Source: Dillenia suffruticosa | Lineage: Eukaryota > Streptophyta > Magnoliopsida > Dilleniales > Dilleniaceae | DNA length: 64,000 bases | Reading direction: 5' to 3' | Assembly (NCBI GenBank): GCA_033439265.1 | Contig: JAVTVX010000010.1 | Span: forward strand, 18,837,056-18,901,055 | Shown: in pieces, positions 49,668 through 61,559 of the stretch | Numbering within the stretch: the stretch's first letter is position 1 | Layout of the letters: the number at the start of each line of letters is the position of its first letter | The notes under the pieces: generated by a model | What the model was told of the DNA's origin: nothing | Databases searched by the model: none | The model's input: only the letters and a program-made list of their open reading frames with translations | Position numbers and translations under genes: made by a program

Positions 49668-51011
49668 AATTGTGGCCATGCTGGAGAGATGGGATTTTGA
49701 GAATCTCAAATTCGGGGATTGTGGATTGCGGGTCATCCGTAAAGGTGAAAATGACTTCTTTACCCAATGAGTGATTATTTATGAGCAGCAATCATCATGC
49801 TTTGAAATTGCAGGTGAAGTAATATTCTCCACTTCACCCCAAGAGCAATACTTTGACTGCCCATACCACTTGAGCTCAGAGAGAGTTGGCCAAACATACC
49901 TAGATGCAACAGTAAGAGTGAAGTAAACATCTTTTAGCATATGAGCAGTAACATCATATATGTTTTCCCCACCGGCAGAGATAGATCTAGATATAATTTA
50001 CTTTTATGTTGTAATCCAAGAAATCTGCTGTTGTCTATCCAATGAGAGTCTCCATAATTCAATTCCGATTATGCCATGCTCATTGCTCTCTAATATTTGG
50101 ACATATATAAACTGTCTATGAGACATTGAAGCATTGGAATGGTCAATCCATGCCAAAGAAGCCACTTTCATCATTTCTTTTCTATGTTGTGGAGTGGCAA
50201 CTAACTGGAATTTCAACAAATTGTTGTGCAATTGATGGACGGCCTCTCCCCCTAAAATGCAGGTTCAAGGTATTGAATTACTGGAAGGAGGCACCATAGT
50301 TATGGGCTCGGACGTTCTTTTTGATAATGTTTTTGACCATGAGATTGTTTCAACACTGGCCAATTATAGTGATGCGACTGATGTTGGTATGCTCCCTTTG
50401 CACTGAACTGAAATGATGGGTGATGCAGCTATATAATTTTGCTCCTCACAGAGATTTTGGATTGTATGTTGGCAAAGGCATTAGCTAATTTGGCCAGCAA
50501 CCATTCAAGGGATACCAACTTTGATTCTCCATACACAATAGAGGCCAGGGTAAGGGTAAATTTATCGAAATATATTCTCAGCTCCAAGATTTTCCAATAC
50601 ATGAATATTCATATCTGGCACTGCCCCGCAGGGTTTTGATGTTCCTTTATGGAAGAAAATTCTTGGGAAGAGACTTTTGCTTTTTTTTTTTTTTTTGTAT
50701 CATGGTTAGAGTACTAACTTAGTATCCGGGGTTTCGCCCCGACTAATCTGCATCATTCGTTTACAGGACCCAATTGAGGGGTAGGTCTCTCAACGTTGAT
50801 TTTTTCATTCCCATGGAAGATTGAACTCCCGACCATGGTTAAGGGACGTTAATTCCCGAACCAACTGAGTATTACTTATTTCATGATTGATATAGTAGTC
50901 TTCTTTGTTTTCTCCGCTTTTTTCCCTTACTGCTAACCAGAGTTCTTATAATGGCCAGGCAGGAAGCTCGATTATCTTACTGTTATAGTAGGCCAGGCTG
51001 GAAGTTCGTGA
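49668..51011 (+). pseudogene. PBCP-type protein phosphatase 2C, C-terminal half only
   Basis: Exons read: about 49668-49743 (FGDCGLRVIRKG), 49814-49911 (EVIFSTSPQEQYFDCPYHLS), 50263-50386 (GGTIVMGSDVLFDNVFDHEI), 50452-50549 (AKALANLASNHSRDTNFDSP), 50632 to about 50680 (GFDVPLWKKILGK) and about 50959-51011 (KLDYLTVIVGQAGSS, stop). Splice sites and phases of the first five agree. Similarity is to the PP2C clade of photosystem II core phosphatase (PBCP), which removes phosphate from D1, D2 and CP43 in thylakoids. The N-terminal half with the first metal-binding motifs is absent upstream, and the GSDG motif reads GSDV. A SINE lies between the last two exons. It is best taken as a 5'-truncated pseudogene, although splicing of the remaining part could still work. 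Confidence 0.8.
50681..50885 (-). mobile_element. SINE (tRNA-derived retroposon)
   Basis: On the minus strand the unit begins near ACTCAGTTGGTTCGGG (A-box-like), has GGGAGTTCAATCTTCC (B-box-like) about 40 bp further on, and ends in a run of about 17 A (poly-T at 50681-50697 on the plus strand). Internal Pol III boxes plus a terminal A-run are the features of plant SINEs. Target duplications could not be fixed with confidence. Confidence 0.6.
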
Positions 51012-52150
51012 TTTGGTTCCCATTCTTCGAGCAAGGAGAGCAACTGGACTACTGGAGTTCAAGCTTTTCCTCTTGAAGGGGAAACTAGAAGTGATTTCTT
51101 TCTGGGCCACGTGCAGCCGATCGCTTCCATTCTGCAAGGATTAACTAAATTTGTCCATATTTTATTCAAAACAAATTTATGTAAATACAGTTGTTTCCGG
51201 ATTTGGAAATATCAGGGGCACCTCCAATTTTATAAGTAACTCTCGTTCACTCGACGGAGGGAGGGGGACGAAATAATGGAACCATTCCTATTTCCAAAAC
51301 TGTTTTTCATTTTTAAAATATTTTAATATATATAATTAATTAATATTTACACAAAAAATTATTATATTTTTATATTGACATATTTTTCATATTTAATAAA
51401 TTATTTACTCATTTAATTATAAATTTGATATTTTTTTATGTTATTTTTTTATATTAATAATTACATATTTTATCATTTTAAATTTTTATTATAAAATATA
51501 AATATTTTATTATTTTCATAAAACAATTGATATTTACATAAAAGATCTTTAAATTTTTTATATTTATACATTTATCACGTTTTCTTCTCCTTTATACTTA
51601 TAAAATATTTTTTTTCTGTATCGTCGTCTTCATCTTGCATCTAGTTCTGTTTTCGTGCAACTTAGATCCTCAGGTAAGGGGAAAACAAAAAAATAACGCA
51701 TAAAACACACAATATCAACATGGGATATGCTAGAAGAATGGAATACTTAGGTAGAAGCGAACAACAAAAACACATTCAACCAAGCACAAATCAAATAAGA
51801 ATTCCAACTTTAAACTACCAAAATTTGTCACGTAAGGAAATGATATGCATGGAATAGTGAAGCAAGGTTATTCAAATTCGCTCAAAACTGTTACACTCTA
51901 ACCTACATAAAATCAGAAGAATTTATACGATACAAAGGAATTCTTAACTGACCAATTTAAGTAGCGTCGCTATGGCCTGCTCAGCCAACCATGGTCAGTC
52001 TGGAAGGTGCTAATTTCCCCTGTTCCACTTTCTAGATGATCAATTTATATCAAAAAACTATCTGTACATGTCAGCTCAGCTCTGCTTAAAAGAGCCGATC
52101 CCACTTTTCGGCATCAAATATTAATACAGGAGCAGAAAAATTGGGCCACT
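51012..52150. other. Intergenic, AT-rich
   Basis: A very AT-rich stretch at 51290-51610 with no recognised element, then 3' flank of the mitoferrin gene. No gene is seen. Confidence 0.5.
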
Positions 52151-54939
52151 CTAGTCGTCTTTATTGCTGGAAGTATTATTAATTTCATAAAAGAAGGTCT
52201 TTGCTGCTTCATATGTTGACCAGCAGATGGCAGCAGCAGGAGCATGGAAGAGCATCCTTGGTACCCATCCCCTCATGATCCCATGGTATCCATCCTTTCT
52301 CACTATGGTACCAAGAACATCCGTAATTGAGCCACTGGTGAATCTGTCACAGCCACAGACACCCTGCATCTCAAATTTTGGACAAGAAAGAGGCAGCATA
52401 AGGACTTGTATAATCAACCATTCTCAACATCCCACATTCTCAAAAGTGGTCATTCCAAATTCTCGTAGTCATAGACAAGACCATTTACAGGCCTTCCGCC
52501 CACAATAGTTCCTGGTCCAAATGGGCAAGCAACTTTGAATTGCAATATCAAGCTAGTGGACACTATAGGCATCAGATAGAAGTGAGAAATCTTTTTCTGT
52601 CACGGTCTTGATGAGAGAAAACCATCAAAATTCCCCTAGTACAATATTTTAGTGTTTTTCAAACTACTGCAATCACTAAAATTGAATGTTGGCTTAGTTT
52701 CATCATGTTGGCACATAAAAAGTCCATCCATTTAACTATGATGGAAAGCTTGTTCACCAAGTCTATGTCACCAATATTACATCATATTATCCATGACCAT
52801 TGTAAATAAAATTGGGGAACATGGTCTAAATGCCGGTTTCTAGCCAAAGCTTCTTATACCTTCTTAAGAGTTACGAGTAAGACCATGGATAATTGAATGC
52901 CTAAAGAATTGCAAAAAGGAATTAGGAGTAGGAAAATTGAAAATGGACTGAAGCCTATGCTAAATGATTTTAATTCCCTTTTTTTTGGCACTCAACTATT
53001 ACTAGCATTCAAAGCTATTATCCAATGAAGGGAGGGAGGAGGAGAGCAGAAGAGAAACAGAGATACGTTCACCCTTTCTTGTCCAGAAGCTTGAAAAAAT
53101 GATGGGAGGGGAATGAGGGATATTTCAGAGCTTCCCTTGATTAACCTTGAGGGATAAGGGAGAATGACTAGGAAAGTTCAATCTTATAGATATTACTTAG
53201 AAAAGAAAAAATATATATATAGAGAGAGATCACAACATGGTCAATATATCATTTAACAGAAGATCTCCCACCATAGAGAGAGAGAGAGTGGAAGGGCAGT
53301 CACAATACCTCTTCCCCTCCCAAACTCTCTATTACAAATGAGTAAATAATTGAGTACATTAGCAATTACAATCCACCAGAACCAACTAAGCATTTTCATG
53401 TGCTATGAATTCCACACCATCTTAGATTACTTTATATCCAAAGTCTCATGGCAAAATTTGCAAGCACGCACATAATATATCTTTGCCAACCACACACAAG
53501 AACATATTGCCTAACCTCTCACAGTGATCATTCACAGGTCTCCAATAACCAGTGACCTAAGCAAACATAATAGACAGGCTTGCAGGCATAAATCAAAAAT
53601 GCCTTTCATAATCAAGTCAAAGAAGAAGGGGAAGTTAACCAGCAACATTGGATCAGATTTTCTGAAAAAATCGAGAGCACAAGGCTTTAACAAACTTGAA
53701 AGTGGAATAAGACTATAGACCACCACAACAGTCATTTAGGAGAGAGTGCACTATACTCATCCCTTGGAGGCAATAGACGGAATAGGTGGTCAATGTAACC
53801 CTCAGTTTTAGTTGCTTTCCTTCACCTCAATGGCCTTTAATCTACGTTGATTGGCTCATACATGAGTTTGAGTGAAGATTTCAAAATTTTGGATTTCCTT
53901 AACTGTTAACACCTCGGATTCTCCAAAATTCAGTGAATTTACTAAAAAACAAAGAATTCTACTTCAACAAGCATAGAAAGTTCATACTCAGTTTATGATC
54001 TTTATAATATCCATATTTTTGTGCTCATTGGTGCCATGCTTCCCATTTGAAATAATAGCAACAATAACCCAAAATGTTAATAAAGAAAGTTGCAGTTAAT
54101 CATATATAAAGAATATTAATCACTTAAAGGGGAAAAAAAGGTTATACCTGACACTGCAATTGAGTCTTAACCACATCAAGAGGCGTAGTCACGGCAGCTG
54201 CCAATGCCCCGGCAGCAGCTCCAGCCGTAGCATGAACCACCAATCTCTCATCATTCGCGCTCTCCGGTGAGATGTCGATCAAAGCCCTCTTGGCAGCCTC
54301 ATACGTGGCAAAATGCACAGCCGTAAACGGGGCATTCATCAAAACTGTAGTCCTATACGAAGCATAAAACCCACCAAATCCCTCCTCTCTCAAAACCCTC
54401 TTAACGCAATCCAAAACCCCCTTATAAGGACTGCTCTCCAACTGCAGTCTCTGCTTCACCATATCCATGGGCGTAAACACCGCATCGCTAGCCACGGTAG
54501 CGCACACACCGGAAACCGCATGGGCAACCGGGTTATTAGGGTTTGAACCCGACAAATACTTCTTAGAGCTCTCGTAAACGGAGAAATAGACGGCGTGAGC
54601 GGGTCCTGCCCCGAGACCCATTGCAACAATTCCTCTATAAAGCCCGCGTGCGCCTTCTGATCGAAGAGTCGATCGAAGAGCGTCACGAACGCTGGCGGTT
54701 TTTATAGGGCATGACCCGAGGGCTTGCATTCGGGTCTTAATCGTGTCGACCGGGAACATGGCCATGTGTTCAACGCATCCAGCGATTGAACCTGCGACCA
54801 TGAATTGCCAGAAGAGGAGTCCATCGTGGGAATTCACGGCCAGCTCCGATTTATATTCGGGTTTGGATGGCTGCTGTTGTTGTTGGGAGATGGGTCGGAG
54901 CTCCGGATTTTTGAATTTGGTTGTGGCTTCTGTGGCCAT
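52151..54939 (-). CDS. Mitoferrin, mitochondrial iron carrier (MIT1/MIT2-like)
   Basis: Inner-membrane carrier of the SLC25 family that brings iron into mitochondria for Fe-S cluster and heme synthesis. Two exons: 54939-54148 and 52363-52151, with a 1.8-kb intron; phase agrees, 334 residues. Three carrier repeats are present with PxDxxK signatures: FPVDTIKTRMQ (Pro63), TPMDMVKQRLQ (about residue 160) and TPLDVVKTQLQ (Pro253). VAGSIAGCVEHMAMFPVDT is characteristic of mitoferrins. A Gln/Pro-rich N-terminal extension of about 40 residues precedes the first helix. The ATG at 54939 is the first in frame; a telo-box lies in the leader. Confidence 0.93.
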
Positions 54940-54969
54940 TTATGCGCAAAAATAAATTTAGGGCTAGGG

Positions 54970-54978
54970 TTAGGGTTT
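54970..54978 (-). promoter_or_regulatory. Telo-box in the mitoferrin leader
   Basis: AAACCCTAA in the direction of the gene, 31-39 bp upstream of the start codon, within a longer CCAAACCCTAACCCTAGCCC stretch. Confidence 0.55.
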
Positions 54979-55049
54979 GGGAAGGAAGCAAATAAAGGAA
55001 AATTAGGGTTTGTAAGGTGAGTTGCTAAGGTTGTCGCCAACGAAGTCGA

Positions 55050-55961
55050 ACTTCATCGGAATTGATTGTTTTTGAGACTCAGACCGGGAGATATGGAGAG
55101 AGAGTGATTCAATTCTGTTGATTTCTGGGAAGACGACTAAACTGGTCAGAGACGAAACTGATAGAAGGTGTGTGTGGCCGATGTTTTTAACGTTAGGGTT
55201 CCCAAAATTAAGGAGTGCTTAGCTTAGCTATTATTATGCATGGACTAATATACCCTTGTGCTCCACAATTAACCGTGTTAAACGCTGTCGTTTCACGCAC
55301 CTTATGGAATCAAATGCAATCTACGTTACACTATTACCATCAAAAGCTATAACTCAACTGGCCTTTGTAATAGTAACCTCCATACAAAAAAAGTATAAAT
55401 TAAACTGTCCATTTTCTTTTTTGTTTTTGGTAGAAACTGTCCATTTTCTACAACCTTATTCCCTTGTAATGAAAAAAAAAAAAAAAAAAAAAAGAAAGAA
55501 AGAAAGCGGAAACGTTTCATTTCCAGATTTTGACAAAAGATATTATTTTATTTTTCAAAAACTTTTGCCAACAAAGAAAAATAAGGCCTGTTCGGTCGCA
55601 TATTTTTATGTATTATTTTTTTAAAGCTTGTAATATAATGGGAAAGTGTTAACTGTCCCATATCAATTGTAAAGCTGTAAATTACTTGTAAGCCAAAATG
55701 TATCAGTTCTTGCTTGCCACTTTGGACCCGCATTGAAGAACAAATCCCCGGGATGTAATCCACATGCTCATCTTCTTTTTCTAACCCACGAAAAAAAAAA
55801 AAAAAAAAAAAGAAGTCAATCATTCAATCCACCTCAAATCAAGACTAATTAGCTGGGATTTCTAATAACATTGAAATTGTGAAGTTCTTATAAGAAACTG
55901 ATAATACATTTTTAAGCAAACAAGTCAACTTTCTTTAATAAATTAATTAAGGTAATATAAC

Positions 55962-56011
<50 letters not shown>

Positions 56012-56213
56012 TGGGCTTGATGACAGACCTCGCACCTCCTTTCACCATACTCAGCGACCTGAAAATTAAAGTGGGAGGCGGCTCCAATTTCTTTTGATGA
56101 ACCCAACAGTATCTATTCCTTCAAATGTTCCACACAACATTCAAGAATATCAGGTCCTCCTCTTCCAACTCGAGCTTATATTTCCTCTCTGCACCACTTC
56201 TTAACCACTGGGG
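55050..56213. other. Intergenic with A-runs and a TA repeat
   Basis: A-runs at about 55470-55492 and 55791-55811, and about 20 TA units at 55966-56007. No gene is seen. Confidence 0.6.
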
Positions 56214-56400
56214 GTGATGTCCCCGCAGGGTGTTATTAAGCTAAATATAGATGGTGCTGTGTGGCTTAATGGTGAGAAGGCTAGTGTGGGAGGGGTGTTC
56301 AGAAATAGCAAAGATAAATGGCTGGTTGGATTTTGAACCAACATTGGTGCTACCCAAGGAGACATGGCAGAGCTCTGGGGTCTCAAAGAAGATATGGAAA
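56214..56400 (+). pseudogene. RNase H domain remnant of a non-LTR retrotransposon
   Basis: Plus-strand translation reads VIKLNIDGAVWLNGEKASVGGVFRNSKDKWLVGF, a stop, then NIGATQGDMAELWGLK. The first Asp, the GGVFR strand and the A-E-LWGL motif match the RVT_3 type RNase H found in plant LINE-like elements and their host relatives. An internal stop and absence of the rest of the polyprotein mark it as a dead fragment. Confidence 0.75.
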
Positions 56401-56824
56401 TCACAAAAAAGAGGAATTTAGGCTCTTTTAACACGCATGTTAATTTAAAAATTTTCTAGTATTTGAAAACCAAAAAATTTATAGTTCAAAACTTAGAAGT
56501 ATTATTTGTTTCGTCTATTACATAATTCTAAACTTAGAAATATAGTTCAAAACTTAGATTAATAAACTTTTAATTGGTTAGTGTTGACATTATTTTTCAG
56601 TAGTACCACATAAGCGTTCCAATAAGAAACTTAGTGATTTAGTTGTTAATATGAAAAATTTTAGTTGTGACAAAATAAAGTTTAAAAACCTTAAATATTA
56701 AAACTAAAATTTAAAATTTGATTTGAAACTAGAAGCTTGATTTAAAATCTGACAAGTAATTTACTCGGCTGAAATCTTAATAATTATTAAAAGCAGCAAA
56801 TCCACTGGGGAGAGGAGAGTTGAA

Positions 56825-57400
56825 TTACAAGTATACAATACCACGGTCGACAAGAAATTTGCCCTCCCTCAGAACTACTCTACCAACACGTGCATTTAAT
56901 GCCCTCCACATGATTCCGTTTCCAGGTTTCTGATCCTTTTTTCCAAGGAAAACAGCTCCGTTTCCAAGTCCAGTTGTCGAGACACTGAGCATGTTCTCGC
57001 AAGCACTGGAATAAAATACGAGTTCTGGGTTGAATTTCATCAAGTGTGTTAACTCATTAAATGCGTCAGTTCTAGTTTCAGAGGCAAAAATTCAAAACCT
57101 ACTCCCAAGAAAGAAGAGTCGGTGTAAACAGGATGAGAGCATTGTTACCACCTCTGTTTTTACAGTGTTTTGTGAGCTAATAAACGAATAAGGAGAGCAG
57201 ATATTTCACACACGATCTTAGACAAACGGATGCACAATGCACACGATCAATTCTTAATGAGATTTGCAAAGATTCGGAGTTTGACAAACGGAACAATACC
57301 AATCGGGGTATTAGGAGCAACATAGCTGTGGACAAATTGATCCCATTGCGGCCTAAAATTCCTGTTTTGAAAATTCAACACCCTAAGTCCCATTTTCTTG
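56825..57400 (-). pseudogene. Unassigned coding-like remnant
   Basis: Two minus-strand open segments look coding: one around 57400-57265 reading MGLRVLNFQNRNFRPQWDQF and HSYVAPNTPIGIVPFVKL, and one ending at 56825 with ACENMLSVSTTGLGNGAVF and GRVVLREGKFLVDRGIVYL. They could be the last two exons of one gene, but no phase-compatible junction was found and I do not recognise the family. A third open segment at 57467-57667 may belong with them. Confidence 0.3.
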
Positions 57401-57667
57401 AGGAAAAAAAATTTGTGACAAAGACCTTACACTGGACGAAGACTTAGAAAACAGATGTGACATTCTTCAGGAACAAATGATCAACGACTGCCATAATAGG
57501 GCCCCTACTTGGTTCCTTCCTATGAAGGAAAAGTTGAGGCCAAACAGGGCTATCATGCTTCTCCAGACAGATACGGACCGAACATTTTCTTTCACAAAAT
57601 TCTGACCATGCTCACCTAAGGGCTGAAAAGAGTGGCCATAGCAGACCGCATCAGTGTAAGTTTGCAA

Positions 57668-58439
57668 TCAACCTACAATAATCCTGGTGAGCAAGAGTGA
57701 TAAAGTTTTTAATTAAATTTTAGATTCAAAATTTAAAAATAAAAAATATTACGTTAAAAGAATTGTCCTAAAATGGACTTGACAAGCACTTGAAATGATC
57801 TAATTCGAGCATGGACTCTAGATACCGGTTGATATGTTTCAAAAAAATCAACACTTATTGGCGTAGATGAGATGAACGTCTTCATCCCTTAATCAGGTAT
57901 GGAGTTTGACTCCCCTTAGATACTAAAAAAATAATGTTGGAAAACCCGTCCCTACAATTTGGGCCTGCAACAGTTGATCCAAATTAATCAGGGTGAAATT
58001 CTATATACTAAATGCTATATACTAAATGGTCGCCAATCCAAGGTACCAAAAAAAGAAACAAAAATGTTTCAAAAAATGAAATATCAGAGTAGGTTTGCTG
58101 TCCAACCAAAAAAAAAAAAAAAGGAGTAGGTTTGCTGGCACATAGGAGGCCTGGAGGAAGCACGGTCCGGATATGATGATTCAGGTCGGGCCTAACCATA
58201 TCTCAGTGACGCACCTATACTTGCAATATCAAGTTGGATGCGAGGAAGGGAAAGTTCTTCGCGGGAAATAGATTTCCCTGGCTCATTAGAATCACGTCCA
58301 CCAGAAAGCAGCATCAGACCCTGCCCTTAAGCAACATGATTTATATGATTCTTGAGCAGTTTTGTCCATTGACATCTTGGATTCCAGAGAGACTACTTCT
58401 GTTACACTCTTTAAACCTGCACAAGAACCATGGCTTTGA
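57668..58439. other. Intergenic, nothing recognised
   Basis: AT-rich DNA downstream of the DFO gene with an A-run at about 58108-58122. No gene or repeat of note. Confidence 0.5.
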
Positions 58440-60879
58440 TCATATTTTAGTGGCCTGCGATCCGCTGCTAAATTTCTGTAAACATTGCCTTTCATGCAAG
58501 TTCCTTGAATTTCGCTTCTTAATTCCATCTCTGAAACTACTGCTTGCAAAATGAGGTCTTTCTGCCCAGTTGCTTTTGTTTTGCTCCACTCTATTCTGCT
58601 CAATTATTTTCTTTTTCAAGTATCCACTCGTTTGCACCTGGACTAAACTACCACAAAAGCAAGTGCAATGTTAAAGCTACAAGTTGCCGATAAAAGGAAA
58701 AGGTGCCTAAGTCGTGTCCAAAACAGTTGGATGAGAATGCCATCTCCAAGTCTTGCTGACAAAGAAGCACACACAATTAAATAGAAGAAACAATGGACCG
58801 CAGAAAACAAGAAAATTTGCCTGTATTCCTATGTTCAATGGGCTCTACCTAAATGGTGATCTCGGAAAAAAGAAAGAGGCAGGTATGTGATGGCATCCAT
58901 TAGGAGCAAAGTGTAACAAAATTGGTATTTTAGCTGTGAAAAGTATACGAATAAGAATAATGGTAATACAGTTTTAAGGCACAGAACATGGACTCTAACA
59001 AAGAATACAGCAGAATTGGTCATTTGATGTCAGAACATCATTATTGCATCGATATTAATAACCACTTATCTCTGCCTGCTAATAGAATTGGTTTTTACTT
59101 CTAAACATAACGATCCAACATTGAAATTGAGATATTAACATATATTGTAGCTCTACAGGTGCCAGAAAGAGTTAATTGTTAGGGAAGGAAAATTTGGGAT
59201 AGTAACCATGTGCTAGCAATTTGAGGAATAAGTGCTACCAAGAATCGTACTGTCAATAGTCATTGACCATATTAAAGTTCAAAGCATCATAAAATCCCCT
59301 AGTATCAACCAGCAAACCTCAGCCTGCATTCAGCCTTCTTACCATGACAAGAAAGCAATTTAAGGGTAAGCAAATAAATTTCTTCTACAGTCGTTATTAG
59401 GAGTCATAGCATCAATGCCACCTCATTAACCAATACATGACCAGGTTAGTAGGTTGGCCAAAGCAAACTTATTGACCACAATGCAGACTGTATGTACTCA
59501 AAAGTTGATAACATAATTTCAAATAACTAAACAAAGCTCCAGTGACCAATTCGATTGCCATGCATTTTTAAAGTTATTGTCAGTACCAATACTTGCATTG
59601 CAGTAAGCATAACAAACTGAAATATGTAAAATATTATGTTTTAAATACCTACCTGAACGAGAAGCAGCTAATGCCCTGGAGACATCTTTGATGTGCTTAA
59701 TTCTTTCACCAGCTTGAACTTTGTCCTGGCAGTCATGAGCTTTGGGGTCTACAGTATCATCCACCAGAAGGCATGAAAGTGCATTTTCACATGCCTACAG
59801 ATACCAAAAGATTAAACTAGAATTAATTAACAAAGTTAATGTACCGTGGTTCTGATAACAGCTGGCCATTACAACACAAAATCTGACACTTCACAAAATT
59901 GCATATTAACCTTTCCAGCTATCGAATAAAACCCACCATCTAGGGAATTCTCGGCAAATGTCAGCCATTCAACATACGAAACTTGTAACCATGGATGACT
60001 AGAAGACTTGATATCTCGCAGAGTCAAGGCCTCATATCTCAAAGCCAAGCAACTCTACAGAAATCAACCGTAGGAGCACAAATCAACGGGCAATGCTAAC
60101 CATAAATCGCAAGTAATTTAGAAAAAAGAATGATGTAATTTGCAAATTGAATGGCATTTGATTTGGAGACAATATATCCTATGCCCATGCTCAGGGTAGA
60201 TTAAAAGCCATCCTCCGCAAGATAGTTTCAAAAGTTTCAAGTGGCTATCATAATCAAGTCGCATTTTGCTAATTTTTTTCACTTTTAATTATAAATCGTC
60301 TGAACTATACTCATGTGCTCACGGACGTTCTGGAAGTGGAATTGTGTTGTTTAAAATCATAACTTTGAAGCGCAGTACTGGTGTATATGTTTTTTTCTGG
60401 GATTTCTGCAGCACCATAAATGCTAGTGACGCCCACAAAAAAATATTTTGCAGGCGGAGTTCAATTTTTAGAATATGATCTCAGGCCACAGTCAGAAGAA
60501 TAAAACCCTAGAAACGGAGAAGCGGAATTTGATGCAACCTCCACATCGCCGACAAGAGCGAATGCTCGGACCAGAAATTCAATAAGGCAAAGCTTCTGAT
60601 CAACCGATTTTTCAGCGAACTCATGAACGACATTGAGGGATTCATATCTGAGGTAGTCTATCAATCTCGACCGAATCTCCAGTAACAACTTCACGTCTTT
60701 GGAAACCAGCAGTGATTCAAGAACTCGAAGAGTACCGTCATCCAACCTGCAAAGATAGAGGAGGGAAAGAAAGACCAGAGTGAAGCGAAAATTAGGGTTA
60801 GAGAGAGAGAGAAACCAAACCTTCTGTTTTCGATGCAAATGCGAAAGAAGGAGAGTTGCTCCTCAACTGTATCTGACAT
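58440..60879 (-). CDS. DFO: Protein DOUBLE-STRAND BREAK FORMATION (DFO)
   Basis: Plant-specific meiotic protein needed with SPO11 and PRDs to form programmed double-strand breaks. Exons read: 60879-60821 (MSDTVEEQLSFFRICIENR), 60746-60539 (LDDGTLRVLESLLVSKDVK), 60054-59911 (SCLALRYEALTLRDIKSSSH), 59794-59653 (ACENALSCLLVDDTVDPKAH) and 58637-58440 (YLKKKIIEQNRVEQ; GIKKRNSRNLHERQCLQK). The first four join in phase. The last junction does not: exon four ends in phase 1, whereas the only AG acceptor before the last exon needs phase 0, a one-base difference, so there is either a missed micro-exon, a non-canonical site or an indel. Total about 250 residues. It is divergent to the UGT gene with 680 bp between starts. 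Confidence 0.85.
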
Positions 60880-61500
60880 TTTTTTGGAATTTTGAAAACG
60901 AAATTGGCGCCGGTGGTCCACCAGGTCTGGTTTAAGTACAACCTTTTATTTTTATATAATATATACATCATATGGTCCTTCGATTCCATTCCCCCGTTCT
61001 ATTGAAAAAATGAAGAACGGTAAGGAATGTTAATTAATTATTTCTATTACACCTTCGAATTTTCGAGACTTTATTAGCATCGACTATTTATTTTTAAAAA
61101 TATAGATGAGTAAAAATAATTAAGAATAATATTATATAAATTTAATTTATTAGTAATTTATAAATGGGTATAGTGTCTCCGTTAACTTTTTTATTTTAAT
61201 TTATTATGTTAATCCTCTATTTATCTAATTTATATAATATTTTTCAATAATAATAAATTTGAATTGATTCGCAAACACTTCCGCCAATGTAAGAGTCGGA
61301 TTTTTCAATTTAATTTGGGTCATTAATAATAATAATAATTTATTTTTTCTCATTATCGAGGTGCAGTGTGGAGATAAGGTGAGTGGCGTACACCCACTTA
61401 ATTATTAAAGTTAATAAAGAAAGAGGGAGAACTGCGTAATTGCTTACCTCACACCGTCCTCGGCTTTCCCTATACATAGCTCATAGTCGTGACCAGTAAC

Positions 61501-61548
<48 letters not shown>

Positions 61549-61559
61549 TGTCCAGCAGC
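60880..61559. other. Divergent promoter region DFO / UGT87A
   Basis: 680 bp between two divergent start codons. AT-rich in the middle (61060-61360), with a long CT tract directly before the UGT start. No further gene. Confidence 0.6.
61505..61547. repeat. CT repeat in the UGT87A leader
   Basis: About 21 CT units ending 12 bp before the ATG at 61560, hence inside the mRNA leader. Long open frames across it on both strands are artefacts of the repeat. Confidence 0.9.
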
